The notes below the pieces were generated by a model that was not told the DNA's origin, made no database searches, and saw only the letters and a program-made list of their open reading frames with translations. Position numbers and translations under genes: made by a program. A stretch of 64,000 nucleotides of DNA. It comes from Gerris lacustris (lineage: Eukaryota > Arthropoda > Insecta > Hemiptera > Gerridae). Below are positions 31,861 through 43,479 of the stretch, in pieces (positions within the stretch are counted from its first letter, which is position 1; each line of letters begins with the position of its first letter). The stretch spans positions 4,876,033-4,940,032 of the forward strand of contig OX578286.1 in the NCBI GenBank assembly GCA_951217055.1, in the 5' to 3' direction.

Positions 31861-32994
31861 CATTATTAGTGATTTCTTATCAGGTACAGTGTTGCCTGTT
31901 GCATAAAATATTAAAAAAATATAGAAGTTATCAAAAATAAAATTATTAATAACAAAAGAACAACACTGTGTTTTTTGACCGTGGTCTATTATATAAAAAA
32001 CTGACTGTACATGACGACACTAGCGCACTCCTCACATTTCCATGACTTCTTGGTCGACCTCTAACTGTTTGTACCTAGCAAGAGTTAAGGCAAAAAATTA
32101 AAAGAAAATCATTATTTGTATCATTAAAGCAAGCGTCTTACTATAAATATATATTGAATATAAGAAAAAAGTTGATCATGATGAGTTTATAGTTAAAGAG
32201 TATGTTTGTTAAAGGATGTTGGATTGAAATTGGTCTGTTTTCTACCTATTCGGCCTATTAATTTAAAATATTATAAAATATATCTCTTCCCTTTTCTAAA
32301 GCTTTTGCTTGAATCCGGTTGAAATTTTACATGCTTGTTTCAATTGTACTTTAGACAATGTGTAAGAAGTTTTATTAAAATCGTTATACGTTAGAACGGA
32401 AGGTATCGGTAAAAACGTTGTTTCCTTTATTTTAAACGTTTAGGTCCACTTTAATAAATTTAGCGATCTTTATCACTTCATAATAATGTCGGTATTCGTT
32501 TTACTAAAAAATAAAAATTTTAAAAAGTTGTTTGTCTCATTAAATAGATGAAGTTAGAATTTTTTCTTGGAACAAAGACGCATTATTACAATAATATACC
32601 TAATATATTGAAATAAGCGTCAGCACAGATCAATTTTACTTTTAACAAGGCCGTGATTACATTTTCGATATTTACAAAACCAAGTGACATTTTGACTTGC
32701 AACAAAAATAAATAAACAAGTCAAGTAACAGGCTTCCATAATAACATTTTTTCTCGTCTTTTTGAAGCTTACGTTTAAGCGAGCGTTGCGCGTGAACGCT
32801 TGGGCGGATAACGTTTTCCAACGAACTCAGCCTGGGCATTGGTAAAATGAACATGTGTACCAAATTTCAACTAACTCGGTGATCTTTTACTCAAGTTATC
32901 GTCATCGGTAGATTTCGTGACGGTGATTTTGGTCGTTTTTTTTTTAATCACTCCCGGGCTCCAGAACGTGCCATAAGGAACTTCGTTCCAAAAA

Positions 32995-33345
32995 ACATAA
33001 AAGTTAAATCATTTACGTGTATCGGCATATCAATTTAAATTAACCTGCGGGCGAGGATTAGTCTACTGTTTAGTATTTATAATACGCACTCTAAGAATAA
33101 AGGCCAAGGGCACAGATTTTGAAGAGTTTTAGATACTTTCCTCGAAAAAAAATAAACTTACTATTTGCATTTTCAGTATTAGACAATCTCATAAGATACC
33201 ATAAAAACCTTAAATTTTTGTCAAATATAGTTAAATTAAAGTACAATAAGTTTTTCAAGAATGTTTAATTTATTTATTAAAAGTTGAACTATTGTACTCT
33301 ACAGTTTCTGTTCTAATTATAATCATTGTAATTAAAATTCATATT
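32995..33345. other. A+T-rich spacer, no gene seen
   Basis: No frame, tandem repeat or inverted repeat stands out. Confidence 0.4.
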
Positions 33346-33387
33346 TTACGATTTTGGTAGTATTCATACTACGGAAAGATTAAGTTT

Positions 33388-33662
33388 TAATTTAAATCAA
33401 ATTATAATTATTATTATAAGCGTTATTTCTCGGTCTAGTTCTATGTCATTAATGTTGACTTCTAAGATTAGTAGAAAATTGAAAGCTTAAATTCGGGACA
33501 AGGTATCATTAACATCAGAGAAAATCATTCTCCTGCGTAGCTTAGTTGGTAGAGCGCTATACCGGAAATATAGAGGCCTGTGGTTCAAATCCCAGCGCTG
33601 GAGTGTATTTTTCTCTGTCTGTTTCCCGTAGTTAATAATAATTATAATTTGATTTAAATTAA
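33388..33662. repeat. Inverted repeat enclosing a tRNA-like sequence
   Basis: The 30-bp arms at 33388-33417 and 33633-33662 (complement beginning TAATAATAATTATAATTTGA) are perfect. The same arm plus its outer flank (CGTAGTATGAATACTACCAA) recurs reversed at 48546-48617 without the tRNA-like part. Confidence 0.75.
33531..33602 (+). tRNA. tRNA-like sequence (SINE head or tRNA pseudogene)
   Basis: Four arms can be drawn. The acceptor TCCTGCG pairs with CGCTGGA at six of seven positions. The D arm is GCTTAGTTGGTAGAGC. The anticodon stem CTATA/TATAG is perfect, with loop CCGGAAA (anticodon GGA). The T loop is TTCAAAT. Against function: base 33 is C rather than T, the T stem (TGTGG/CCCAG) pairs poorly, and anticodon GGA would be serine, which needs a long variable arm that is absent. 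It is more likely a tRNA-derived SINE or a pseudogene. Confidence 0.5.
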
Positions 33663-33830
33663 AAATTGTAATTAAAGATATTTTCAAATTATTTTGATTT
33701 TAAGTTGTTTTGTCATTCACCTTTCTTTTATTATACTTAATTATTTGTAGATATGGGAGAGTCTATGGAGGTCATCTTAATGGATAATAAAAATAGTCTC
33801 TCCATGTTAACTGGCTAATTTCTTTATTAT

Positions 33831-33962
33831 GAATTACATAGCAGCTTTCAGCCTTCATAAGGTCATCATCAGTAAATTACATAGCAGCTTTCAGCCTTCA
33901 TAAGGCAAATCATCAGTGAATTACATAGCAGCTTTCAGCCTTCATAAGGCAAATCATCAGTG
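33831..33962 (-). ncRNA. Three tandem hammerhead-ribozyme-like units
   Basis: The 44-bp units start at 33831, 33875 and 33919. On the minus strand each reads CTGATGA, then a stem-loop GCCTTATGAAGGC (in two of three; the third has ACCTTATGAAGGC), then TGAAAGCTGCTATGTAATTC. CUGAUGA, helix II and GAAA in that order is the hammerhead core. Tandem hammerheads of this short-stem-III type are known from Penelope-like retroelements. Stem III (AGC/GCT) is very weak, and two or three T residues separate A9 from helix II, so activity is uncertain. A degenerate relative lies at 19985-20015. Confidence 0.5.
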
Positions 33963-34159
33963 CCTAAGAACAAACAAAAGTTAGACTGAGTATATACTGA
34001 AATCTACACAATAATTAGAGCGAAACACAGAATTACATAAAAACTGTCAACAAATAAAATGAGGCAAGTATCATAAGTCAACCAAAAAAATAAAAGACGA
34101 ATAAACAAATAAATATAAAACCAATGAAAAGTTAATACTAATTATAATATAAGTTACAC

Positions 34160-34199
34160 AAAAAATAGACTGCCAATTGGTGTGGCACATAGCTTCCTC

Positions 34200-34202
<3 letters not shown>
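34160..34202 (-). repeat. Recurrent 45-bp terminus, reversed
   Basis: AAAATAGACTGCCAATTGGT then GTGGCACATAGCTTCCTCGCATCC is the complement of the terminus at 3953 and 43380. Confidence 0.6.
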
Positions 34203-34787
<585 letters not shown>

Positions 34788-35015
34788 TACTTTGGTTAAC
34801 ATTTAATTTATTTGTTCGTGTAAATTGGGACAACGTGCACACAAATGTTCATTTTCAAGTTTTCAAGTTCGCTCTACTTTATACTTAATTTTATTATATG
34901 TTTTAGTTCAGGATGACATAAAGAAGGATTGGTAAATGTCAGAGCTCAAAGGCGAGGCGCAACAAAAAAAGAAGCGGTATCCATTTTAAAGATCACTTGC
35001 TCCAATTTTTTATTT

Positions 35016-35115
<100 letters not shown>

Positions 35116-35235
35116 ACAAAAAGAAAAAAAATCAAGGACAAGTCTTTGGGATTATTAATGAGTTTTGAGATACCATCCAGTAGATATGTGAATTTCTTTT
35201 TTAGATTTTATAATATTTTTTAAAACTCTATTAGT

Positions 35236-35380
35236 GCAGGAGATAGCGTGCAAAAAAGTTTGTGACTAACATCAAGCTAGAATTTTGTATACAAGTCAAT
35301 CTTTTGGTACCTTTTAAGAATATGTGGTCAGCTAAGTTTATCTGTGGGGCATAGCTTGGCAATAGGCATGTGAAAAAAAT
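35236..35380 (+). repeat. Family N left arm, truncated by J
   Basis: TGCAGGAGATAGCGTGCAAA, the CTAACATCAAGCTAGAATTT block and CATAGCTTGGCAATAGGCAT match the left arm of the foldback element at 20834. It stops where family J starts at 35382. Confidence 0.75.
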
Positions 35381-35381
35381 C

Positions 35382-35790
35382 CGTGTGGTGTCGCGGGACA
35401 CCCGGTAGAAACGAAATTCCTTACACTTTTCATTAAATATAAATTATAAAATCACACTGCTAAGTACGTATACATTGCTAACTACTTATACATAGTGGAG
35501 TTAGAAAAGAGACAAAATTAAAAGTAACCAACTGTTTGTACCTAGTAAGAGTTAAGGCAAAATTAAAAGAAAATCATTATTTGTATAATTAAAGCAAGCG
35601 TCTTACTATAAATATATATTGAATATAAGAAAAAAGTTGATCATGATTAAGTTATAGTGAAAGAGTATGTTTGTTAAAGGAATTTGGATTGAAATAAGAC
35701 TGTTTTCTACCTACCCGGCCAATTAATTTAAAATATTATAAAATATATCTCTTCCCTACTCTACACCTTGTGCTTGTATCAGGGTGCATG
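35382..35790 (+). repeat. Family J left part
   Basis: CGTGTGGTGTCGCGGGACAC to CTTGTGCTTGTATCAGGGTG. This copy shows the sequence without the E insertion (AAAAGTAACCAACTGTTTGT). Confidence 0.75.
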
Positions 35791-35924
35791 TACATCTACA
35801 TATTACGTCTTTAAATGTACTCATTTGATGTGTATGAAATTTAAATGTTTTGTCGAAAGTACCCCGCAGATAGCCCCCAGATTAATTTCAATCGTCTGCA
35901 CTATTTACTAAATTGTAGAGTATC

Positions 35925-36515
35925 AAGGTGGTTAGAGATGGTTATAGATAATTAGAGGTGGTTTGAGGTGATTAGAGATGGTTAGAGACAGTTAGAGGTG
36001 GTTTCAGATGATTAGAGGTGGTTTCAGATGGTTAGAGGTGGTTAGAGATGGTTAGAGGTGGTAAGAGGTGGTTAGAGATGGTTAGAGACAGTTAGAGGTG
36101 GTTTCAGATGATTAGAGGTGGTTTCAGATGGTTAGAGGTGGTTAGAGATGGTTAGAGGTGGTTTGAGGTGGTTAGAGATGGTTAGAGACAGTTAGAGGTG
36201 GTTTCAGATGGTTAGAGGTGGTTTCAGATGGTTAGAGGTGGTTAGAGATGGTTAGAGGTGGTAAGAGGTGGTTAGAGATGGTTAGAGACAGTTAGAGGTG
36301 GTTTCAGATGATTAGAGGTGGTTTCAGATGGTTAGAGGTGGTTAGAGATGGTTAGAGGTGGTTTGAGGTGGTTAGAGATGGTTAGAGACAGTTAGAGGTG
36401 GTTTCAGATGGTTAGAGGTGGTTTCAGATGGTTAGAGGTGGTTAGAGATGGTTAGAGGTGGTAAGAGGTGGTTAGAGATGGTTAGGGGGGGGGGGGGTTT
36501 GAGGTGGTTAGAAAA
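35925..36515 (-). repeat. Decamer minisatellite with 100/200-bp higher order
   Basis: The units are GGTTAGAGGT, GGTTAGAGAT, GGTTTCAGAT and GGTTAGAGACA-type variants, the complement of the 20071 array. Ten decamers form a 100-bp unit (starts 36001, 36101, 36201, 36301, 36401). Alternate units differ at GTAAGAGGTG versus GTTTGAGGTG and at ATTAG versus GTTAG, giving a 200-bp period. The register is exact over about 500 bp. A G-run follows at 36485-36497. Confidence 0.95.
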
Positions 36516-37560
36516 TCATTTGTTTAAAAAGTCATTGTACCCAAAAATCAAAAAAATCTGGTCAGGTGTTTGGATGTGATTGACGCTCAGACAAAAAAAA
36601 AAACATTTTCTAAACTTAAATTCGTTTTCAGGACTATTCATTTAGAGGAAACTTGAGCCCAATCGGATAAATGTACAGACACCACTCTAATCTTATATAT
36701 ATATTTAAGATAAACTTTTAAATTACATGAAGATCGGAATGCCGTCACAAGATTTTTTAACTATTCACCTATACTTGCACAAAAAAAAAATAAATAAATA
36801 AAAAACAAGGAGTGTCAAGAACTGTTCTCTTTAGCATCTGAACACAACGCCTACATACTTACCAACACGACAAAAAATAAAAAATAAAACCCAACGTTAA
36901 AAAAGATTACGCTTAGTTTTAAACTTGATTTGTCTAAACTCGACATATCTAAGTCACAGAGGACATTAATAACTTATTATGAAATCTAACTAAAGAAAGA
37001 GAAAAAAATCCTACTTCTGAATATGAAGTAAGTATAAGTTACTTAAATAAATGTTACACAAATCTCTCTCTCCCACTGTATAAGTCAGCTGGTGATAAGT
37101 CAGCTGACATGAAGAGTTAAGGGGGCGTGGTTCTTTAACTTGTTGCTTGGATAGTTCACCTTTATCTGTTCTGTGTTTTTTGTTTTTTTTGCGCGCGAGG
37201 TTAGAGAAATGTAGCCTTGTATTACCTCCCCCAGCTGCTTCGTTCCATTACTAACCGAAATAACCTTGTTCTAATCACTTTTCAACTCGAAGTAACTCAT
37301 TTAGAAATAGAATTAACTTATTTTTTATTCTTTTGTTATCAGTTAAACACATCAGGTTTGAACTCATTTAAATTTTTTTTTTTTGTTTTTTAATACTTTC
37401 TTAAGTATTTAGAATATACAAAAAAAAAGTATTGTAATGGCGCTTAAAAATTTGCATTTTGAGAGTGTCCCTTTGAGTCCAAAAAAGCACATAGCTTCTT
37501 GTACTATTACGTATACTTAAATGATTTTATGCTTTTAAATGGACTACAATTTAGAATTTT
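36516..37560. other. Mostly unique spacer, no gene supported
   Basis: It includes AAAAAATAAATAAATAAA-type runs, a duplicated GATAAGTCAGCTG (37084-37107) and poly-T runs. I find no splice-flanked signal peptide or conserved motif. Confidence 0.45.
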
Positions 37561-37566
37561 TTTTTT

Positions 37567-38327
37567 GGAACGAAGTTCCTTATGGCACGTTCTGGAGCCC
37601 GGGAGTGAATCCGAAAAAAACTACCAAAATCACCGTCACGCAAAATCCGTCACGAAATCTACAGATGACGATAACTTGAGTAAAAGCTCACCGAGTTAGA
37701 TGAAATTTGGTACACATGTTCATTTTACCAATGCCCAGGCTGAGTTCGTCGGAAAACGTTATCCGCCCAAGAGTTCACGCGCAACGCTCGCGTAAACGTT
37801 AACTTCAAAAAGACAGGAAAAAGTGTTATCTAGTAGGAAGCCTGTTACTTGACTTGTTTTGATTATTTTTGTTATATATGTCAAAAATGTCACTTTGTTT
37901 TGTAAATAAATAAAATATAATCATGTAAAATTTCACCCTGATACAAGCGGAAATTGTAGAGTAGGGAAGAGATATATTTTATAATATTTTAAATTAATAG
38001 ACCGGGTAGGTAGAAAACAGTCCTATTTCAATCCAAACTCCTTTAACAAACATACTCTTTCACTATAAACTCATCATGATCAACTTTTTTTTATATATTT
38101 ATAGTAAGACGCTTGCTTTAATTATACAAATAATTATTTTCTTTTAATTTTGTCTTAACTCTGCCAGGTACAAACAGTTCGTTACTTTTAATTTTGTCTC
38201 TTTTCTAACTCCGCCATGTATAAGTAGTTAGCAATGTATACGTACTTAGCAGTGTGATTTTATCATTTATATTTAATGAAAAATGTAAGGAACTTGGTTC
38301 CTAGCGGGTGTCCCGCCAGACCACACG
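37567..38327 (-). repeat. Family J copy, internally deleted
   Basis: It begins GGAACGAAGTTCCTTATGGC and ends CCGCCAGACCACACG, the two J ends. The middle, from the Phe-rich region to the tail, is shortened. Confidence 0.75.
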
Positions 38328-38334
38328 TATTTCT

Positions 38335-38445
38335 TTTATCAAAATCGTCGGAACTGTTTTCGAAAAATGAAACTTATACAAACTTTCTCATATATCCGAG
38401 TTCGTAATTACTTAGCCCAGTTTTATCCCTTATTTTCCGAGTGTC
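38335..38445 (-). repeat. Family G fragment
   Basis: ATCAAAATCGTCGGAACTGT-like text, then CAAACTTTCTCATATATCCG and AATTACTTAGCCCAG; both ends of G brought together by a deletion. Confidence 0.5.
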
Positions 38446-39110
38446 TGTCAGCAACATTTATGTATCCGACCATTACTTGAGTAAAAGTTGACCAATATAG
38501 ATGAAATTTTGTACACATGTTCCCTTTACTAATCCGTAATCCGTTCGTTGGTAAGCGTTCACTCGCAACGCTCGCGTAAACGTGAACTTCAAATTTAAAA
38601 TCTCAGGTCGGGAAAAGATTCTATTATCACCAATTCGATGAGACGAACATTTCTTTTTTTCAAATACTTTTTGTCAAATACGGTTTTTTATTAAAGCCAA
38701 AAGCGATTCCACTATGAAGTGATAAAGATCGTTAAAACTATTAAAGATAACCTAAAATTATATAAAATAGAGAAAACTGCGTTTTTACCGATATCTTACG
38801 TTCTAACGTAACGATTTTAATAAAACTTCATACACATCGTCTAAAGTACAATAATTGAAACAGGCATGTAAAATTTCAACTTGATACAAGCAGTAGTTTT
38901 TGAGTAGTGAAGTGATACATTTTATAATAGTTGAAATGAAGATGCTCGGAACATGTAAGTTAAGGAATATGTAGAAAGGCACTCTTCTCCTCAACTACAC
39001 GGCTCTCTATTACAATCATTCCCTTTAACTATAAACTCATCATGATTACTTTCTTAATATCTAATATTTATTGCATTACGCTCGCTTTAATGATAGAGCC
39101 TAGTGATAGT
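38446..39110 (-). repeat. Family J partial copy
   Basis: It contains CTTGAGTAAAAGTTGACC, CGCAACGCTCGCGTAAACGT, GGTCGGGAAAAGATTCTATT, TTACCGATATCTTACGTTCT and AACTATAAACTCATCATGAT. It serves as the empty-site reference for the D insertion at 45860. Confidence 0.7.
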
Positions 39111-39202
39111 TTTTATAAGAAAAACGTTATTATGTGTTCTATGAGTAGTAAGTATAAAAAAATAAACTTTTATCTTTTCCTCATCAGTACTTCCTATAAG
39201 TA

Positions 39203-41412
39203 ATAGTTATTTATGCACCTAGGGAGTAAATTAAGCCATTATTCCCTGAGTGAAAATGTTGGTTCTTGAAGCGAAGCCGAAGGAACCATGGTCCCTAAAT
39301 CCCGAGGCAAAGCCGAGGGAATTAGACTCTTTAATACCCGAGGCGCAGCCGAGGGAATAACTCTAATTATCTTAGATAATTATCGCGAGGGGAATAATGG
39401 CACTTTACTCACGAGGTACATACAATATTTTATCTCCAGTAGGAAGAAAATACACATTTTCGTCCATTGCACAGTTTTTTAATTATTTAATACATTTTTA
39501 TTTTAATAAATCATTATTTTAATAAATAACAATAATTATTAGCACTTTAAATAGCAGATATAAGAGATTCAATATTAAAAACAAATAAGAATTGGAATTA
39601 AACTCAAATAGTAGGTTATTTAGATGCAGGTTATAAACAAAGATAAACATGGTCAAAAAAGCGCAGTGCCACCAACCTGATTTCAACAACTTCATTACAT
39701 TTCGCTAGTATACCTGCAAAACCTCGTATGTACCAAATCCAAAATTTTACAGGAGAGCAAAAAAACTGAATAAGTGTTTAATCTTTTACTTCTATGACAC
39801 GTTGCCCATATATATGATGTTTTACTACCATTGGAGGTTTTATATACACTCATAATTAAAATTATAATTAAATTATGATTTTGTGGACTGATTTTGTACT
39901 TACGAGGATTTAGACAAGAACTTTTGTCGAGTTACAAGGTTTTACAAAGAAAAATAAATATATTTTTAATTACCTATTTTGTGTAATTACTTTATAGAAA
40001 TAAAATAACAAACATAAAAAGAAGGAAAAATATAAATAAATAAAATTTAATACTAATAATGAACATATTTTAAAGTGAAACAACTGAAAAGAATTCGTAG
40101 TTTGATTGTTTAATTTAATACCATTTTTTGAACCAACAGCAAGTGAATATTATGAAAGTTAAAAACAAAACAAAAATATAATTTTAATCATAATTGACAT
40201 CTACCTAATGTTTCATAGGGAATTATTAAAAACTTTTACATTCTTTAAAGATATAATAATAATCATTAAATGTACGAAAAAATGATAATAAAATAGAAAA
40301 ATGCTGAGAATGTGATAAAAATGCCAGTAATATTCAATTAATAATTAAAGAATCGTAAAACACAAAATAATCATTGTTCGATAGAAAATTTATAATTTAA
40401 AGTATAAACCTTATGTGTGTTTTGTACTTTAAGTGATTTGTAAAATTAAAAAAAAAGTTCTAACTGTTTAAAAAAATTATTATACAATCGAAGTAGCAAA
40501 AAGGAATCAATGATGACAGGTTTATCCCCTCGGGGCGATTATCCTTTGATAAAAAGTGAAGACTTATTTTAATCGGCATCGTCAAGTAAATAATAATAGT
40601 TTGTAAAGGTTTAAAAAAGCAAAAATAAAAAAAAAAAAAATTTTTTGTAAGATGGTAAGATGTCAAAAACCTCGTATGATTATTTTACTACGTGTGGTCT
40701 AGTAAATAAAACCACGTAAGTCCAGAATAAAAACACGTAAGGTAGTTAAAAAGTAGCTTTAAAACCTCGTAAGTTTATATTCATATGGTACAAAACCACG
40801 TAAGTAACCATAAGTTGAATTTCCTTAGAACAATGCATCGTATAAAACCATGTAAGTCTTCTGAACTGCGAAACCTTATTAAAACTCGTGATAAATAGTT
40901 GTTATAATTAATAAAAACGCAAGTTTAACTTAAAAAATTAATAATATAATAATTTTAAATACAAATTTGTCAATAGAAGTCATTTAACTTATTTTGAAAC
41001 CAGAACTGAGCTGTAGCCTGCGAGCGGCGTGCTTCTTCTTCAGACATACGAGGATTTACTACCTTCCTTGTAACCTTCTCGACTTACCAGCTTTTTCAAT
41101 CCCTGTTTCACGGCGTCGTAGTCGACAAAAACGTACAATATTTCACACGGAGACGCAGTCGACCTAAATCTATCGAAATATGAAATAAAAAAAAAATCCC
41201 AAAAATCGGACTTACGAGGTTTTGCAGGTATACTAGCGATTTGCCATTCATTTTCTACTATTTGTAAAATAATTAAGTTGCAATCTTTACTTTTTTGCCC
41301 TACTTTACTTTTTCGCCCTACTTTTTGAGTTCAGGGATGAAAAGACCTGTTTTAGTCCCTCTTAACTAATTCAAAATCATAACTTTTTTTTCTTTTTTCC
41401 CTACTGGAGATA
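39203..41412 (+). mobile_element. Family C element carrying family M
   Basis: It starts ATAGTTATTTATGCACCTAG and ends CCCTACTGGAGATA. The left third has GC hairpins (GAAGCGAAGCCGAAGG, CGAGGCGCAGCCGAGG). It is split at TTCATTACATTT | ATTTGCCATTCATTTT by M. Confidence 0.8.
39703..41238. mobile_element. Family M element, 1.5 kb, nested in C
   Basis: The ends CGCTAGTATACCTGCAAAAC CTCGTA and the exact complement form 26-bp inverted repeats. ATTT stands on both sides (39699-39702, 41239-41242), and the C copy at 10316 supports a 4-bp duplication. In the right half, AAAACCACGTAAGT-type motifs recur about eight times between 40668 and 40900, variants of the terminal AAAACCTCGTA. No transposase frame was found and the family is unknown to me. 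Confidence 0.85.
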
Positions 41413-41424
41413 AATAGTATTCTC

Positions 41425-41483
41425 TTAAAGGCTCTAAAGGGAGGGGGGGCCTCCACCCCTTCAGCCCCGTGAATGCGCCACTG
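41425..41483 (-). mobile_element. hAT right-end fragment
   Basis: A GGGAGGGGGGGCCTCC / CCCTTCAGCCCC tract followed by GTGAATGCGCCACTG resembles the right end of the hAT element at 48674 (TACGCCACTG). No left end was found. Confidence 0.5.
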
Positions 41484-41489
41484 TAAGCA

Positions 41490-42100
41490 GGCTAATATGG
41501 AGATAATAATGAAGCCGCAAGGAGGAGAGTTTTAGCTGGATATAACTTATTCTTGTAAGCTATGGAACCTGGCTGGCAAAACAGCTGGCTTTATCTCAAA
41601 TATTTGCCTCCTTACTTCGTCCTAACCTTGGTATTTACACTGTGAATTTAGGTTAAATATTTATTTTTAATTCTTAGCTAAATCCTTATCATTATCTGTT
41701 TAATTTTCTCCTATATAAATTAAAAGCTGTGAATAAATTCGTTATATTTAACCTTCTACAGTAAGGTTATATACTATGCATGGTTAAACAAAGTTAAGAG
41801 TTACAATGTTGTCCGACTAAATAGAGAACTTTGAGTCAATCACGTCTGTAAATAACAGAAACTAAAAATTCAATCAGTTTCTGTTTAAACTCATTGTTAC
41901 GCCTTGTTGTTGAAGCATATTGTAGACCGGGCAATGATCGCCTCACTCAAAGTTGCCAACATCGTCAATAGTTCTAAATGCCGAGGGACAAATACATTTC
42001 AAAGATTTTTTTTTATTTCTTAAAAAATTTAGAATTTGGTTTAACATTCTTTGCTTTTTTAAATATTTGGAATTGTTTTGAAAATTCTTTGATATTTGAA
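41490..42100. other. Unique spacer, no gene seen
   Basis: A TATGGAACCTGGCTGGCAAA region, then A+T-rich text. AATTGTTTTGAAAATTCTTT at 42071 is repeated at 42798, on the far side of the A insertion. Confidence 0.4.
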
Positions 42101-42106
42101 ATTTTT

Positions 42107-42737
42107 ACTACGTTTTTATTAGCTTGCTTTCTTGTTTGTTTATTTGTTTGCTTGTCCGGTACAAATCTGGCAATCGATTTCTAACTAACTTCCCGAATAG
42201 CTAGACATTTGAAACTTTTAGCATAGCTCAGAACACGACGACAATGCATTATTTTAATACTTTTAGCCATCTTTCAGAAGAATTTAATTAGTTTTCAGCA
42301 AATTTTGCTGAAAACTAATTAGCTAATTAAGAGGAAAGTTAGTTCGGAAAGTTATTTTATTTGTTTTGCCATATCCAATATTTAAGCAATCTTCATTTTG
42401 ACGGGTCTCAAATTTGTGATAGGTAAACATTGAATAACAGCAAAACAGGAAATATCGATTATATTATTTATCGATTATATTATTTCAAATATATCGATGA
42501 CACGCTTTAGATTTGGAGTTGGGGAGATCCGTTGTACAAAGAGTTATCCTTTTATAGGTTTAAGATCAGCTCTCTGGATGGTTGTCATTTATGTGAAGTA
42601 AATAAATTCGGAATTTTTTTTTTTTTTTTCACTAACATTATATATTATATAACAATAACAATTATATTATCAACATTACATACGATTCAACAGAAAATTT
42701 AAAAACGTAGTATATAAAAAGTTCTTTTTATCTTGAA
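42107..42737 (-). mobile_element. Family A element
   Basis: Complete, from ACTACGTTTTTATTAGCTTG to CTTTTTATCTTGAA. An extra palindrome AATTTTGCTGAAAACTAATT lies near 42302, formed by a local inverted duplication of CAGCAAATTTTGC. Confidence 0.85.
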
Positions 42738-42858
42738 ATTATTTGAAATATTTAGAATTTTGTTGAAAATTCTTTGATTTTTTTAAATATTGTTTATTGG
42801 AATTGTTTTGAAAATTCTTTGATATTTGAAATATTTATAATTTGATTTAAAATACTTA

Positions 42859-43378
42859 ATTTTGCTTCCGAGCTTACCGAAGGTAACGGAAGCATTGTGT
42901 TCACTTTTGAGAACGAAAAAGTTTTATGTCTCCGATTTTAAAAATTCCAAGACAGAAATCCGTTTCAGACATCAGGGAACATTTTTGGTCTCGTGTCTGT
43001 CTGTCTGTCGGTCTGTGTATGCGCGAATAATGAAACGTGCGATGATAACTTGAGTAAACGTCGACCGATTTTGATGAAATTTGGTAGACATGTTCATTAT
43101 ACCAATCACCTGGACGAGTTCGTTGGACAACGTTATCCGTCCAAGCGTTCAAGCGCAACGCTCGCGTAAACGTGAACTTCAAATTTAAAATTGAAATTTT
43201 AGGTCGGGAAAAAATCAAACTTCATCTATTTAATGAGACAAACATTTTTTACAAACACATTTTTTGAGTAAAACCAACAGCGACACCGCTATGAAGTGTT
43301 AAAGATCCCTAAAAACTATTGTTTTTACATAATAAACAATAACGTAATATAATGTTAATAAAACAATAAAGTACATGA
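42859..43378. repeat. Joined H and J fragments
   Basis: It begins GCTTCCGAGCTTACCGAAGG TAACGGAAGC (H end) with the CAGACATCAGGGAACATTTT block. From 43040 it continues into J text reading GATAACTTGAGTAAACGTCG and CGCAACGCTCGCGTAAACGT. It shows that H and J are parts of one larger family or recombine. The minus frame at 42901-43218 is not gene-like. Confidence 0.6.
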
Positions 43379-43425
43379 TAGGATGCGAGGAAGCTATGTG
43401 CCACACTAATTGGCAGTCTATTTTG
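43379..43425 (+). repeat. Recurrent 45-bp terminus
   Basis: ATAGGATGCGAGGAAGCTAT then GTGCCACACTAATTGGCAG; see 3953. Confidence 0.6.
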
Positions 43426-43479
43426 AATAATTTAGAATATTTTTTAAAAATATAATGTTCAGAAAAATTATACCCCGAG

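Larger units (their letters stand above)
30579..32061 (-). mobile_element. Family E MITE nested in J
   Basis: The reversed E ends AGGTCGACCAAGAAGTCATG and its complement are flanked by TA at 30577-30578 and 32062-32063. The comparison with uninterrupted J confirms a TA duplication. Confidence 0.9.
30431..32990 (+). repeat. Family J copy carrying the E>F>G nest
   Basis: Starts GCGTGGTGTCGCGGGACACC and ends GAACGTGCCATAAGGAACTT CGTTCC. The E element at 30579 splits AAAAGTAAC | TAACTGTTTGTACC, a continuous sequence in the J copy at 35382. Confidence 0.8.

Noticed and set aside
33531..33602. Functional tRNA-Ser
   Set aside because: The long variable arm is absent, base 33 is C and the T stem is mispaired; kept only as a tRNA-like sequence.
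42901..43218. 105-residue minus-strand frame
   Set aside because: It lies entirely in joined H/J repeat sequence and has no motif.
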